Shown here: positions 1-12,200 of the stretch, in pieces
Layout of the letters: each line of letters begins with the position of its first letter
How positions within the stretch are numbered: the stretch's first letter is position 1
Assembly (NCBI RefSeq): GCF_000003815.2
Contig: NC_049980.1
Location: 23,261,249-23,325,248 of the forward strand
Origin: Branchiostoma floridae
Taxonomy: Eukaryota; Chordata; Leptocardii; Amphioxiformes; Branchiostomatidae
Reading direction: 5' to 3'
Length of the DNA stretch: 64,000 nt
Translations under genes and position numbers: made by a program
The notes under the pieces: generated by a model
What the model saw: only the letters and a program-made list of their open reading frames with translations
Told to the model about the DNA's origin: nothing
Databases searched by the model: none

Positions 1-375
1 TTACATAATTATTATCAAATTGTGTTAAGCATTACTTAAGCTATAAGCATACCAAAAATCATGATGATCCTTTCATCCCTTCTTAACTTATTCTCTTTCA
101 AAGTCTGAAACTAAACCGGCTCCTGCAGTTCCAAACAAGACGCTAGGGGGCCCAAACATACACCTCTTACTCTCTGCCCTCTTTATCAGTTACATACGTG
201 ACAACTTTGAACGTCCTATCACGGAATGCAGTGGATTTATGAACTTTTCTTATCAATTACGCAAATTAGCTGTTAATTTATGTAATTAGTATCTCATAAT
301 GTAAGTTTCACTTAGGCTATCTACATACAAAAAATCATGAAGATCCGTCAACACGTTAATATTTTCTCATTTATT

Positions 376-400
376 ATGCAAATAATGTCGCCATTTGCAT
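376..400. other. Inverted octamer pair, 9-bp spacer (copy 1)
   Basis: ATGCAAAT at 376-383 and its reverse complement ATTTGCAT at 393-400 are separated by exactly 9 bp. ATGCAAAT is the classical octamer bound by POU-domain factors. Binding here is inference. Confidence 0.5.
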
Positions 401-503
401 AAGTGATATCTATCGACATTTCTCTCCTTCCCAGCTACATATGTGACAAGTTTGAAAGTCCTATCATGGAATGCAGTGGATTTATAAAATTTTCTTATCA
501 AGT

Positions 504-528
504 ATGCAAATTAGCTGCTGATTTGCAT
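504..528. other. Inverted octamer pair, 9-bp spacer (copy 2)
   Basis: ATGCAAAT at 504-511 and ATTTGCAT at 521-528, again with a 9-bp spacer. The equivalent place one 242-bp repeat unit earlier (259-283) carries a mutated version of the pair. Confidence 0.5.
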
Positions 529-945
529 AATTAGTATTTTCTTATGTCAGTCATCACTCATTCTATCTGCATACCGAAAATCATGATGATCCGTCAACAC
601 GTAGTCGAGTTATTCTCGTCCAAAGTTTGAAAGGAAACCGGCGCCTTCAGTTCTAAGCCGCTAGGTGCACAGCACTCACTCTCTGTCCCAAGGGCTATCT
701 ACCCCTCAGATATTATGACCACAGCATGTCCAGAACATGAGATATCAAAAATTGAGGTTCCGCTGCAGCGGGATGATTAAATTGCGCACGCGCGGACGAA
801 TTGCTGTAGAATTCCTGTAATTTTTGCGTACCCGACATATACTATACAGTTAGGCTACTATTTTTCTCTGTTACAGTTACATATGTTACATCTTTGAGTA
901 TCCTATTATGAAATGCAGTGGACTGATAACCTATCCTTATTGATT

Positions 946-970
946 ATGCAAATCAGCCACCGATTTGCAT
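946..970. other. Inverted octamer pair, 9-bp spacer (copy 3)
   Basis: ATGCAAAT at 946-953 and ATTTGCAT at 963-970, spacer 9 bp. The flanks extend the symmetry slightly (GAT before, ATC after). Confidence 0.5.
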
Positions 971-975
971 GATCA

Positions 976-3900
976 GTATTTAATTATGTAAGGCATCTCC
1001 GAAGCTATCATGCCCCGAACGATGCCCCTGAGGCGTCGCCAGAAAAGAACAGACATAAAGACAACTTCTCACGGCAGCTGGAAACTGTGCCAAAATCTTG
1101 CTCACGTGGACAATGATCCCCAAGGCCTGATGCATAGAGAGACCTGATGTGGAGTAATCCCAGCTCACAAGGGGAATGGAAACCCAAGCCCTCTAGATAT
1201 TAAGGCTGCAGTTGGCTCCCCATTCGGCAAGGATTCAGTTCTTGGCAACAACGTCATCTCAGATTTGCGAATAGACCATAGAGCATTAAACTCCTCTCCA
1301 AGGCTACCATCTTATTCAAACATTCGAAGGTACTGATGTACCGCATCCCATTTGAAGCCATAAAACCCCGAGTGACCTTAGGACGTTAGATATATTTCCC
1401 CGATTCAATCGCTATTTGACTACTTCGATGCTTTCTTTACACTCGTCTTCCCCGTCCCTGAGTCATTCAAAGGTCATTTATTCTTTCCAACTTCAAGGAA
1501 AACTTAACCTGAGGGTCCCTTTGAAGAACATCGTATAAAATGACATGCAGCGGTGCAGAATAATCACCGATGCCAAAAGGTGAATATCATACATTATGTG
1601 AAACAATCAGAAGCAGACCTTGATGATCACTCACGTTTTGATGCTGTGTGGAGATAATGAGGTGCGTACTGTGGGTCAGGGCACAGTGTCACAATAGACA
1701 GGATCTGCTCATCGCTTGACCTGGCAAAAGAACTGTCGTTCAACCTATAACCTCAGTGGGAACACAGAATAACAAGAGGCGCCAGAACTCCGCTGAGTTG
1801 AAGCAAGGTGCAGACAGTGTTGGCGTCGTCGTGTCTGAATAAATACATCAATAGTGCACCAGTATAGACGATGACAGATTCTGCTACCTTTGATGTTTAC
1901 ATCAACATCAGAATAACATATTGGGGGAAATGGAGCTCTTTTTTCACTAATGACATCCTCCGTTTTTTAAAGGTTGCGGCAATACTGTAAATCAAACAGA
2001 GAAGCTAAAAAATGAGCAAATGAATACCGTAAATAAATAGATACTGATGAGAAAATGTATTGTTTGGTATAGCCATGTTCTGGGTGTTGAGGCATTTGTT
2101 TAACTTTCCTAACCATTCAGATTTCATAATGAATGCACCTTTTTTTCCAATTTCACACGCTCGTATTAGTTTTGAAGTGCTCAGAGAATGTCATTAATAC
2201 ATTCAAATCAGTATGGCCTAATGTCATTGATTTTTGTAAATTCTTTTTCCGCAACTCTTTGTTGCACAACGTACATACCCCCATTGTTGTTATTTTTCCT
2301 ACATAATCTATCAAACTCATCGAAAGCAGATTATTTTGTTCTAGCAAAGTCAGTCAACCCAACTCAATATACAGTGCCACAAGCAGCTAAGAGACACGAA
2401 GCCAAAGCGACCAAAGCAAACGGACTCGAATCTTGCAGCAGCTATCATTATGTATGTTGCACCATGTCTATACAAAATATGTGTATAAACTTAGAACTTT
2501 GAATAATGTAAACTGTTATACCTCTGTTATATATTTTGTACTAGGCAGATGGGTAATAGTGTGAGGAGGATGTTTGGCAAGGATGGGTAGCTCCAGGGTC
2601 ACACAAATACCTCAGGGGAACAACGTGGTATAGTATTGCAGTACATGTACCATAGTCCGCCAAACTATTGACTGGCAATATCCTCATGTTCTGTAGTTTG
2701 GTCCTTCCACCGGACAAGGTAATCAAGGAGACTGTCGGAGCGTGGAGGAACCCAGACCTGGGGGCTGCAGGGTCCTGGATCAGCAGGGTCCTGGATCACC
2801 ACACATTCTTAGTTAGAGGTCTTTAAAGTCACCACCCTTGGCAATATATTTGCGACCTTCGACTCTGTTCTGCCAGGAGCTATCAATCAACTCGCCACTC
2901 GCCGAAAAAATGCAATTTTACCACATTGTGAGGTTACATGTAACCACAGCCAACGAGAAGTTTAAGGCTTAAGGTAATTGCATTGCCATTGGAAACATTT
3001 CAGATATCGACTATACAAGAAAGACCTAAAGGCATGTACAATTAGTATTTTCAGCTCCGTCATATGCTCCAAAATTATATTACGTTTGCGTCGTGCCTAA
3101 GTTGTCAAACTCAAAGTTTGGTTGTTGTCATCCTAGGACTAATAACTCTCTGCCCTATACTATGAGAAATATATAAACCCTAATAGCGCTAAAAAATGCG
3201 GCCAAAATGTGTATATTTTGAAATCCATATTTCTCTTGTCTCCGGTTGAATAGAGAGACACGAAAGAGAGACGGAAGCGTAAGAAAGTGGTAAAAACAAT
3301 TCCAGAGAAAAGCATACAAAAACGGAACCTCTGCTGCAGCATACTGTACCAACATACCATACATGTATATCATCACAATACAGCCATAGGTTATTAAGTT
3401 ATTCTGACCACAAAATCCGGAAACAACAACAGACCCACACGCGCAGAATGAATACAATATCGCTATTTTATGGAGGTAACAGTGTCCTTCACCATAAGGA
3501 GACCATGCTTGTATCAGATATCTCAAATCCGTAAATGTGGTGAGGCTGTACTATTTTGATAAACAGAACGCCTACATAAGTATGAACCAGATAGAAATCG
3601 CGGTCCAGAACAAGAATCCCTCAGCGATATCTTCAAAAGAGGTCGCAAATATGACAAATACACGACTAGCTAAACCCTCGCCGGAACTTCTTCCCTTGTC
3701 ACGAGAAGACCTATTGTCTGATCTCCCAAATCTGCATCAATTCCCAGCGTACGTCTGGGGAGTGCGGAACAGGCTGTGAATCTAAAATCTGGGAATATAC
3801 AAGAAGTCAGACAATTCTGACAGCTGTTCCAAATTGTACTGAAGTACTGTAGACCCAAGCTTCAATGATCTGTTTTAAAGTCATCTGTTTTAAGTTAATA

Positions 3901-6873
3901 TCGATTGGTATCTTAGAATACAACACGGGTAACACGGATAGATTGTATGAATGTTGATTTGTAATTTGACTGAGAAACCAGGAGTTGGCTTTAAGTAATG
4001 TCTGTGGTGTACTTTTCATAGTTGATCGTAGTGATAAAACTATTCATTATTTCCGTCCAGGTTCAAGGAAGAAACTTGAAAGGCTAGGGATATTGCAACA
4101 AATACTGACGGTGCTGATGAATATGTAACTATGTGGTAAACAATGCTATTGAAGAAGTAATATCATTTCGTCAAAGATCCCAGCAGTATGTATGAATATT
4201 TACATGTTTCCGTAACAGTAAAATATGCGATATGATATCTGGCCATCAGAAGGTAAATCTGCCACATGATTTCTTCATGGTGATACTGGACATAGTAACA
4301 GAACAATTGTACCACTCGTCAGTCTCTTGTACAAAGTAGATACATAAATCAGTAATGCCAGCAGAATTTTTTCAGACATTTTTTTTCGGCATAAAATCGG
4401 TATCAAATTCTAATAATGCTTGACTGCATAATTTACGGTCTGTTTTACTTCAGGCACAACAGCGGTTACTGCTGGCCTAACTAGACGTTGTACATCTAAT
4501 GGAGGTCTGCAACCCCAGGAGTAGCACATTTTTATGGCCACACCAAGGGACTAAACACTAGAAAGCTAAGTATCCATTCTTTATGTAACCTCCGACCTAA
4601 ACATAAACATTACAGGCAGAAATGACAAATCTTAAGCCCACTGCTTTATTCTCGGCGATAAGAATAGGCGCGGGCACTGTTATCTTTCCAGAGTGCACAT
4701 CATTTACAGCGCTGTATATCCGTGCCCACACGCGGGTGTCATCTACGGGACTTATGATCCGTTCCTGTAAGTGTTATGTAAATCTGCATCATTCACTTTG
4801 ACGAGTGATGGTGTTAGTTATATATATCCCATTGCCTTACAGACCTGTGGCTGAAATTGCATTTCTCCAGTCTCTATTAGATGTCCCTCCCGTCCCAAGC
4901 CACTGGAGGGCGGATATTTCACCACAGATCACTTTGACGAAATGGGCTTCAATGGACGAAATGAAGCACCGTACGTCACAACATAATGCTAAGCACATTA
5001 GGTGTATACTTCACGACCTGGCAACCATATCAAAACTTTGCCGTTATAAGATTCCCCAGTGTCGTGAAAAAGTTTACTCGGGCCATAAAGAGATACATAT
5101 CGATGCCCCTCGGCATGAGACCCAATTTAAGCGCCGATGCCAAATGATACATAATGTCTTCCGGGCCGTAGGACATCGATATTTTTCAGTCTTACTCCAG
5201 ACAAATGAAATCATAGGATTATACAGTTAGGTGAGATAACGCTGCATAACCACAGGGAGACGGACATACTTGCCTGATACGACGGTACGGGGTATACGCT
5301 TTGTGCCCATTACAGCTGAAATAGCCAGAGAAATGCTCTGCTATATCTCAGTGGCACAGATCTCAAAGGCGTTTCTTCTGGAAAGAGAACACTTGATGAG
5401 TGTAAGCATTCATCTAGCTTGCTTACCATTTAGACCGGTCCAAGACCGGATTGCGCTGCACAAAGGAGACCAAAAATAAAATTGTTTAATTGTTGTTTTG
5501 CAAATACATGCCCTCATTACAATACAAGCACGGTGATATTGGCAGATGCTACCTATACTAAGAAACTGATCAAATGAAATATGAAGAAAGATAAAACTCT
5601 GATTTGAATGTTCAAAGTTATCTTTCTGTGCTCATTTACTACTGTACTGCTGAAATAACCAGCGGTGTTTCGTGCTAACAAAGGGACAATGAACTCAGTG
5701 GCCTTTACCCATTACATGCCTGTATGATGAGTGTAAGCTATAGCTGACGTCACTGACTTGTGCTACCGCCGATGTGAGTCCGTGTAATAATTCTGGCGGT
5801 AAATGAGTTTACAGTTGTAGATACTATCTGACAAATCGTTCTTTTAAACGCAGACAGAGTCTCTGTCGCCAGCTTATCTGATCTTATTCGTTAACTTGGT
5901 CCTCGCACTAGTGACGTGCCAGAATCAAGCAGCATAGTGATATTTTGCTCACTTAATCGTGATGAAATGTTACAAACGTGTTGGAAAGCAACCTCAACAT
6001 AACTGCGAAATGTTAGATTTATTCTGCAATCCATCGTATTCGACGTTCTTGGCACAAAGCTGTGAATTAATCTCTTTGACCCAAAGGGCGTCTCAGAGAG
6101 CTCATCGCTACACACGAAACTGAAGCGATAACGCTTTCTTTATTTGAGATAAGGCTAACTTTGATGTAGAGCGACATCCTGGGGCAATAGAATCGGCTAT
6201 AGTGCCGTCCAGTCGTTAATCATTAGAATTGTACAAAGTTTTCCGTCCGGCAGGGGCATTTTAATCTATACATCTACAGCATGCCATGATGCTTGCAGAG
6301 TAGTACATCAGCACATAACAGTCAGAAATGTAGATATAAAACATTAAACTTAATACTTATCACATACATCTGGTTAGGATGTCCTTGACTTTTACAAACA
6401 TCCAATGCGACATTTCATGCCCACCATCAAGATATGTATTCTGATGCAACAAAGGACATGAAGGAAGACTTGTCGTGTTCTAGTCATGTCCATTAAGACT
6501 TTGCCAGGTTTGAATGAATAGACACATTTAGTTCGTAAGATCACGCGTGTTCTAAGTGACCTCACCAATCTAATATGAAGAAGACTGACGCCGAAAACTC
6601 GGGAACCCTTTCGGTGATGTACATATGATGAAGCACAGTTAAGCTTCCAACAATAGTAGCCACCAACAGGGATACTGTCTTATAGTGATAACATTAACAC
6701 GAGTACTCATAACAGATGAAGAAGGATCAGGTATCTTTACCACATCTGCTGATGCAACAGACATACTGCAAACGATGTATGGCGATCCCTATTGTTTGTT
6801 ATACTGGGTTATGCAGGACCTAGTGTCTAGTCTCTATTTTGAACAGCTTCTATTCTCAAAGAAAATGAGATAA
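976..6873. other. Intergenic, no gene recognised
   Basis: Read on both strands. Open frames here (for example 2188-2502 +, 3155-3526 - and 4805-5230 +) lack recognisable domains, are not flanked by a convincing exon chain and look like chance frames. A short direct duplication of 'agggtcctggatca' lies at about 2768-2797. No tRNA, rRNA or clear promoter was seen. Confidence 0.5.
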
Positions 6874-7014
6874 AGCGAAGAAAAGTGGGCGGACATCAAG
6901 AAATGGACCGAAAAGAACTTTGGAGAGACCCAGGCAATCTCACATAAGCCGTGGGAGTGGAGCCAGCTGGTGCAGCGCTCATCCATGCAGCACCCTTACG
7001 ACCCCGGAAAATAG
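6874..7014 (+). pseudogene. Possible C-terminal relic of a retroelement ORF
   Basis: After a stop at 6871-6873 the same frame stays open for 46 codons to a TAG at 7012-7014. It is rich in W, K and E and ends W-S-Q-L-V-Q-R-S-S-M-Q-H-P-Y-D-P-G-K. A tail with 'W..LV.RS..Q.P.DPG' resembles the ends of some LINE-encoded polyproteins, but there is no reverse transcriptase core to confirm it. It may be a chance frame. Confidence 0.25.
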
Positions 7015-8299
7015 GGTTCCAACACCGGGGGATGAGGTAACGGCTAATCTAATCTACAAACGCAAACCCCTCACACATACAACTTATTGAGATTATTCCC
7101 TGGCATTTCATGATATCTGTCGAAACATCGTCAGTTCAATGAAATTCTCTCGTCACCTTAACTACATCTGATACGGCTTCAACTCCAACCTTCCACAGTT
7201 CCTGGGGGAGTGAAGGCGGTGGAGTGAGTTCCAGTTTTTATCTGGCGAATCAGAGCTGCTTGCATGTCCATGTACACCTGCGGGAAAGTACAACCGTGTA
7301 GTATTGATTTGCCTCTTACTTGATGAATACTATAAAAGTCTTCGTGAGTGACAGTGACCAGCGATAAGCAGTGGTATTCGTTATTGCTGATTGAAAAGAT
7401 AAGGTTTGGAACATGGATTGCAGTGCATAAATGCCCAGTGTCAGTGAGCTATGTAGTAATTTGATTATTTCTTTACCAACTCAGGCATCAAGATGCCGAT
7501 TAGTGTTTTGCTACCCCCACCCCCGCACACACACAATAACCTCACCAGGTGTCCATTACCATATGTAGGACTGTTACAGATAGGTATTTTTATCACGATT
7601 GCAAGGCTATATGTTGCCATAAACTGTACATTCGTTTATTCAGCATTATATATGTCTGTCTATGCTACGGATATCAAACGCAGAATAGAGGAAGACGAAC
7701 ATGCATAGAGGTACGTACAAATACTGACGGTCATCTCATATCCCCCTGGGACCTCTTACTCACACTATCGACGTTACCATGTAGAGCCAAGTGTCTGTCG
7801 GATCTTGCAACAAGAGACATTTACCAATGTATTTTTAGTAAATCCAACAGCAAACCTCAGTGCTTTCTTAACAACACAAAGTTCATCAAAAATTTGCAGC
7901 CTGCTTGTTGGTAAAGACATATTATTTCGCATTTTTACAAGGCATGTTCCGGGTTAAGTATATATTGATATTCCTTAAAGGCTTCAAAGACGATCGTGCA
8001 AAATGAAATAATTCCAGCTCTGGTAGTGTTATACTCCTACCTAACCGAAGAACTCTACTCTATGTGAGATTCCGCGTATCAAACAACCCATGGCCATTTC
8101 TCTGGAGAAACTCAATGTATTGCCTGGTGCTCAATGTACGACAGTGAAATGGTTCTGATGATGGGGATTACAATGTCTGTTTGTCCAAAGCCTATCAATG
8201 AATGTTTGTGCAATGACCCTTATCGTACATATCTTCAATGATGCAAATCTTCTCTAAGCACTACGAGGTATATGAGATTCTGGGGAGATTCCTCATGAG
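7015..8299. other. Intergenic, no gene recognised
   Basis: Overlapping open frames at 7493-7914 have no recognisable domain. A short C/CA-rich simple stretch lies at about 7507-7533. Nothing else supported. Confidence 0.45.
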
Positions 8300-9243
8300 T
8301 CATGACTATCTACCAATCAGACACACAACTGTCTTCGTATTCTTCTCTTCTTCATGAACTTGGCTGGGAAAAGTTAACTTATCGACGTTATGTTCATTCT
8401 TTTGTTCTATTCCATAAAATTGTTAATGGCCAAACACGGAAGTATCTAACCGATTTATTACCGCCAGAGGTTTCTGCAACAACGGCATACAATCTTCGCA
8501 GCAAACGCAATCTCCAAGTACCAGTGTGTAATACCACTTGTTTTCAAAAATCTTTTTTACCGCACTCAACTCAGTTATGGAACTCTCTTGATTCTAGTGT
8601 TCGTTTGTTGAGCGCTGCTCGTTTTAAAAGGGATTTGGTCAAATCTGTTCGCCCTGTTGCTGTACCATATTTTAATTCAGGACCGAGATACGCCTGCGCT
8701 TTACTCACACGTCTTCGCATCGGCACCTGCAGCTTAAACCACAGTCTGTTCATTCGTAACTTAGTTACGAGTCCTGCTTGCAGCTGCGGATGCCGATGCG
8801 AAAGCATTCCTCATTATCTGCTTCACTGTTCTAATTATGTTCAACAACGTACTCTCCTCTTAGACAGACTTGAAAACCTGAATATTCCTATGTTAGATTT
8901 AAATTCGTTATCTGATAGTTCTTTTGTTTATCTGCTACTTAAAGGATCGGCTTTACTGACATCTGATATAAATTCTCAAATTCTCTCCATAACTCAATCA
9001 TATTTATCCGAAACAAAACGATTTTAAAATTGCTTTTTGACTATCCTTATCATTTACTATTGGTAACATAAGTTTATCCGTCTGTTTCTTTTTAGAATTA
9101 GGCGTTCCCGTACCCGTTTCATCTTTTTTGTCCTATGTTGTGTTGTTATTTTGTCCAGTGGTATCTTTAACATAAGCCTGTGTGCTTGAGTGGGGGCACC
9201 ATTATGTTTTGTACTGTATTAATGTTGCAATTAAAAAAAAAAA
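8300..9243 (+). mobile_element. 5'-truncated non-LTR retrotransposon (LINE)
   Basis: The element consists of the C-terminal part of a LINE ORF2 (8302-9027), a 3' UTR of about 205 bp, and an 11-base A run at 9233-9243 marking the 3' end. The 5' boundary is near 8300 because homology-like sequence starts abruptly there, as expected for truncated target-primed reverse transcription. I could not find a convincing target-site duplication. Family placement (Jockey/CR1-like) is only a guess from the C-terminal motif style. Confidence 0.75.
8302..9027 (+). pseudogene. LINE reverse transcriptase ORF2, C-terminal 241 codons
   Basis: The translated frame carries motifs typical of the region downstream of the reverse transcriptase domain in Jockey/CR1-like LINEs. 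They are an L-L-H-E-L-G-W-E-K-L start, 'LLPPEVS.TTAYNLRS', 'SFLPHSTQLWNSL' and 'ARFKRDL', followed by 'LLTRLRIGTCSLN' and a Cys-rich segment ending in H-Y-L-L-H-C. The catalytic reverse transcriptase and endonuclease parts are missing, so this copy cannot mobilise itself. There is no stop or frameshift across 241 codons, which suggests a fairly recent insertion. The initial Met is just the first in-frame ATG of the remnant, not a real start. Confidence 0.75.
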
Positions 9244-12200
9244 CTGTACCAACAACCTCTTTCTTGAAAGCAATTATGTCTGCAAGACGAACGAATGTGT
9301 TCGTTACAACAATGCCACCTATCTGTAAAACGCCACAGCTTAAACTGTCTGCTTGCCGGTGTGTGGACAATTAAGATTAATAGAACTGCGTCTTTCACAA
9401 GTTGAAGGACGAAGAACTATCCAAACATGTTAGTTATAAGGTAAGACATACATTTTTTTCACAAAACTCCTCCATGGTGATGGTGTCGTTCCGTAGGGAT
9501 GTATTAACTGTGGGGTGTATATATACTATACGTGCGCCGCCGGTTGTAGCATTTAATCGTGCTGTGATTTCAGTTGCATTGTATTTTTGCCGCTCAATTT
9601 ATTTGGGAAAGATTATTTCAACTCTACTTGCCGGAACGGTGGTCAGGAATGTGTACCAAAGCACCAACTATTTACATTTAGAAACGGTGTTGTTAATTTA
9701 TGTTTTCGTGTCGACTAAAGACCGTCATTGAGGGTAGAGCAGAAGGGTGGGTGCCAAGAAAATTTGGGGCCGGACAAAGAGGAACGGCAGGGGCCAAGCA
9801 GATTTGTACAGTGGAAGGATTTAGGTGGGATATAGCGTTATTTCAATACACCACGACGTATGGTTTTCATTCAAATCATCCAATCTTCCAACCATTATGA
9901 GCAAATACACGCAAGACTGGTAACATTCTTCACGTCACATGGTATAACAAAACATTACATCAAAATATCGAACATGGCCCATTTCCTGCTTACAGCACGA
10001 CCGCAGGTTTTAATACACTCTGGGTTTATTTAACTTCATGCTATTCAACATTGATCCATTCCGTTTCTAACGGCGTTTCTCCCAAATGGTGTTCATTGGG
10101 CAACAGAGTTACAAACATCCCACTCACAAGGACAATAAATCATTTCACACCTAATTTCTGATATGGTGTGTCTGAACATCCCCCGGGGAAATCACGGGAA
10201 ACCATCCCGCTCAAGTCCATTACCCGTCCGTGATGGAGGGGCGACACATGTTTGTCGCCAGCCACAACATGTTCACTGATTCGTCAAGTCACTTTATGTA
10301 ACGACACTGCAAATTACGTGGAAACGTTGCCGGTACGAAGGATTAGATTGGCATTGCAAGTTTATCCCGATGATGAAGTGGTTTCCCTACAGACGCTCTC
10401 ATTTGCACCAACATCAATCATATTCTGGATGCTTCAAAATGCAACTCAATCAAAACTGATGTAAAGGAACCTTATTTCTCCCATAAGCACTAACGTCACG
10501 AGTCAAAAGGTCATCTGACAATGTTGCAGTAAAATACGGGATATGAAATAAGATTCTGGGGTCATGGATGATACAGCAGACTGACATAGCTTTTACAACC
10601 CCTCCGTGACTTAAACAGGAATTCCGGGAGCAAAATTTGATTGATTGTGCGCCCCACCTCCGTCTTGACATTTCGATGTTCTTGGGCCAAGAGCTAAAGA
10701 GACTATAAACCAGGATGTGTTTATGGAAGACCCTGTACCCTTTGCTTTTATGGCGTCTTCAATCAAACCTAAGCACCAGGGAAGAGAGCCACCTCCATTT
10801 TTATACTTTTTGGCGAGTCGTATACAGTGGACCACTCTTACATTTATAGCAGAAATGTGATTTTCGTCCATAGGATGAAACTTACTATAGCACTGATCTA
10901 CAGTTTGTACTCTAGTTTCAGTACAAATGCACTTCAACAACATTTTCTTGGCTGCTTTTTTCTCATTCTCTTGTCCACGCACACTAAAAGGGAAATAGAA
11001 TAGTCATTAGGATGCAACTGTTGCGGAAATACCCGTTAAAAAATCAAACCAGAATGGCCCAAGAGTTTGATTATGCTGAGTGCTCTGAGGTGCTCCGCGT
11101 TAATGTAAATCCCGATGGAGATCTACACCTGGCCTGGGAGAAGGCTAACAACTTACAAAAGTACCAACATCAATCATAAGATAGTCTTTACTAGCTAACT
11201 TGCCCGAAACCAGACGTCCAACCAGGTTGTCGAGTACAAACACACACACACCAAAAATGGCGGATTCGTGTGGTCATTGGACTACTCTATTTGCTGTTTG
11301 TAATCTGGTACTTGTTGTGTTACATGTTCAACAGCAAATGTTCATCTAAATGATTTCACTTTTATCTTTCTATGTTCCATTGACACGATATTGCCTCTAC
11401 GTCGACGAGAAGCCAAAGTTGCGCTCGCTATCTATTTCAGCAATGGTCCAGCCTATTCCTCTGTTTCAGAGGTCAAATGTATAGAAAACGAAAGTCATGA
11501 ATAAATGAATTACTAGTAACCTTAATAAGCGACCTTCAAATTTTAGGTGATGCTGAACCGTCAAAGTAATGTTAACCTTCGCTGTTCTGATTTCTTAAGT
11601 AGCCAGGAACCGTTAATACCGGTGTTCCAGGGTGGGTGATCCTGTTTGATGTTGCACATAATTACACCAACTCGACAATGGCCACGGAAGGGGTTAAGGG
11701 ACCCTTTCAGTGAGCTACATCAGCATACGCCGAGCAAATTGGATTGGGTGGCCCCAGGATGACCTCGATCCTGTAACGAAACAGGATACACAAAGCCATG
11801 CTTAGTAAACCATGTAATCATCCGAAATTCAAACTCAGCGGAAAGTACAAGAGGGATATTGTCCCTCCAGTATTCAAGGAATACTGAAGAGGTGGAATAA
11901 TGTTGATGGTAGCAGCTTCACCTCATGCATTCCATTAATTCAGAATGATGCGCTCATAAAAGAGCAGTTTTTCAGTGAGTCCTGGGAGCATACTATTTAC
12001 TAAGTGCATTGAGCACTTTTAACTATAAAAACAGCACTCTTTATCGTTACCATACCACAGCTTACATGTTAACAACACTCTGCATCGTATCATCATCACA
12101 TCGTGCGTTCTATCTTTGAACGTGTTTTACGTTGTTCGTGTTTAGTGCCATGTACAGAGGACATAAGACAACCTTACGATATCACGGAAGGCAGATTGCA

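Larger units (their letters stand above)
1..975. repeat. Degenerate repeat block, unit about 242 bp
   Basis: Several segments recur imperfectly. One segment containing 'gaatgcagtgga' and 'tcttatca' lies at about 207-273, 449-518 and, more diverged, 892-960. A segment reading 'atcatgaagatccgtcaac' or a close variant lies at about 330-356 and 573-601, with a partial copy near 51-70. A third, with 'aaaccggc', lies at about 98-180 and 619-690. The 207 to 449 and 330 to 573 offsets are both near 242 bp, so this looks like an old tandem array with a later insertion. No coding frame of note. I do not recognise the family. Confidence 0.6.

Noticed and set aside
2188-2502. 104-codon open frame on +
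   Set aside because: Composition and lack of motifs look random; no supporting splice or promoter context.
4805-5230. 141-codon open frame on +
   Set aside because: No recognisable domain, no plausible exon partners and no sign of coding bias; probably chance.
10611-10982. 123-codon open frame on -
   Set aside because: No family signature; cannot be distinguished from chance in 6.6 kb of intergenic DNA.
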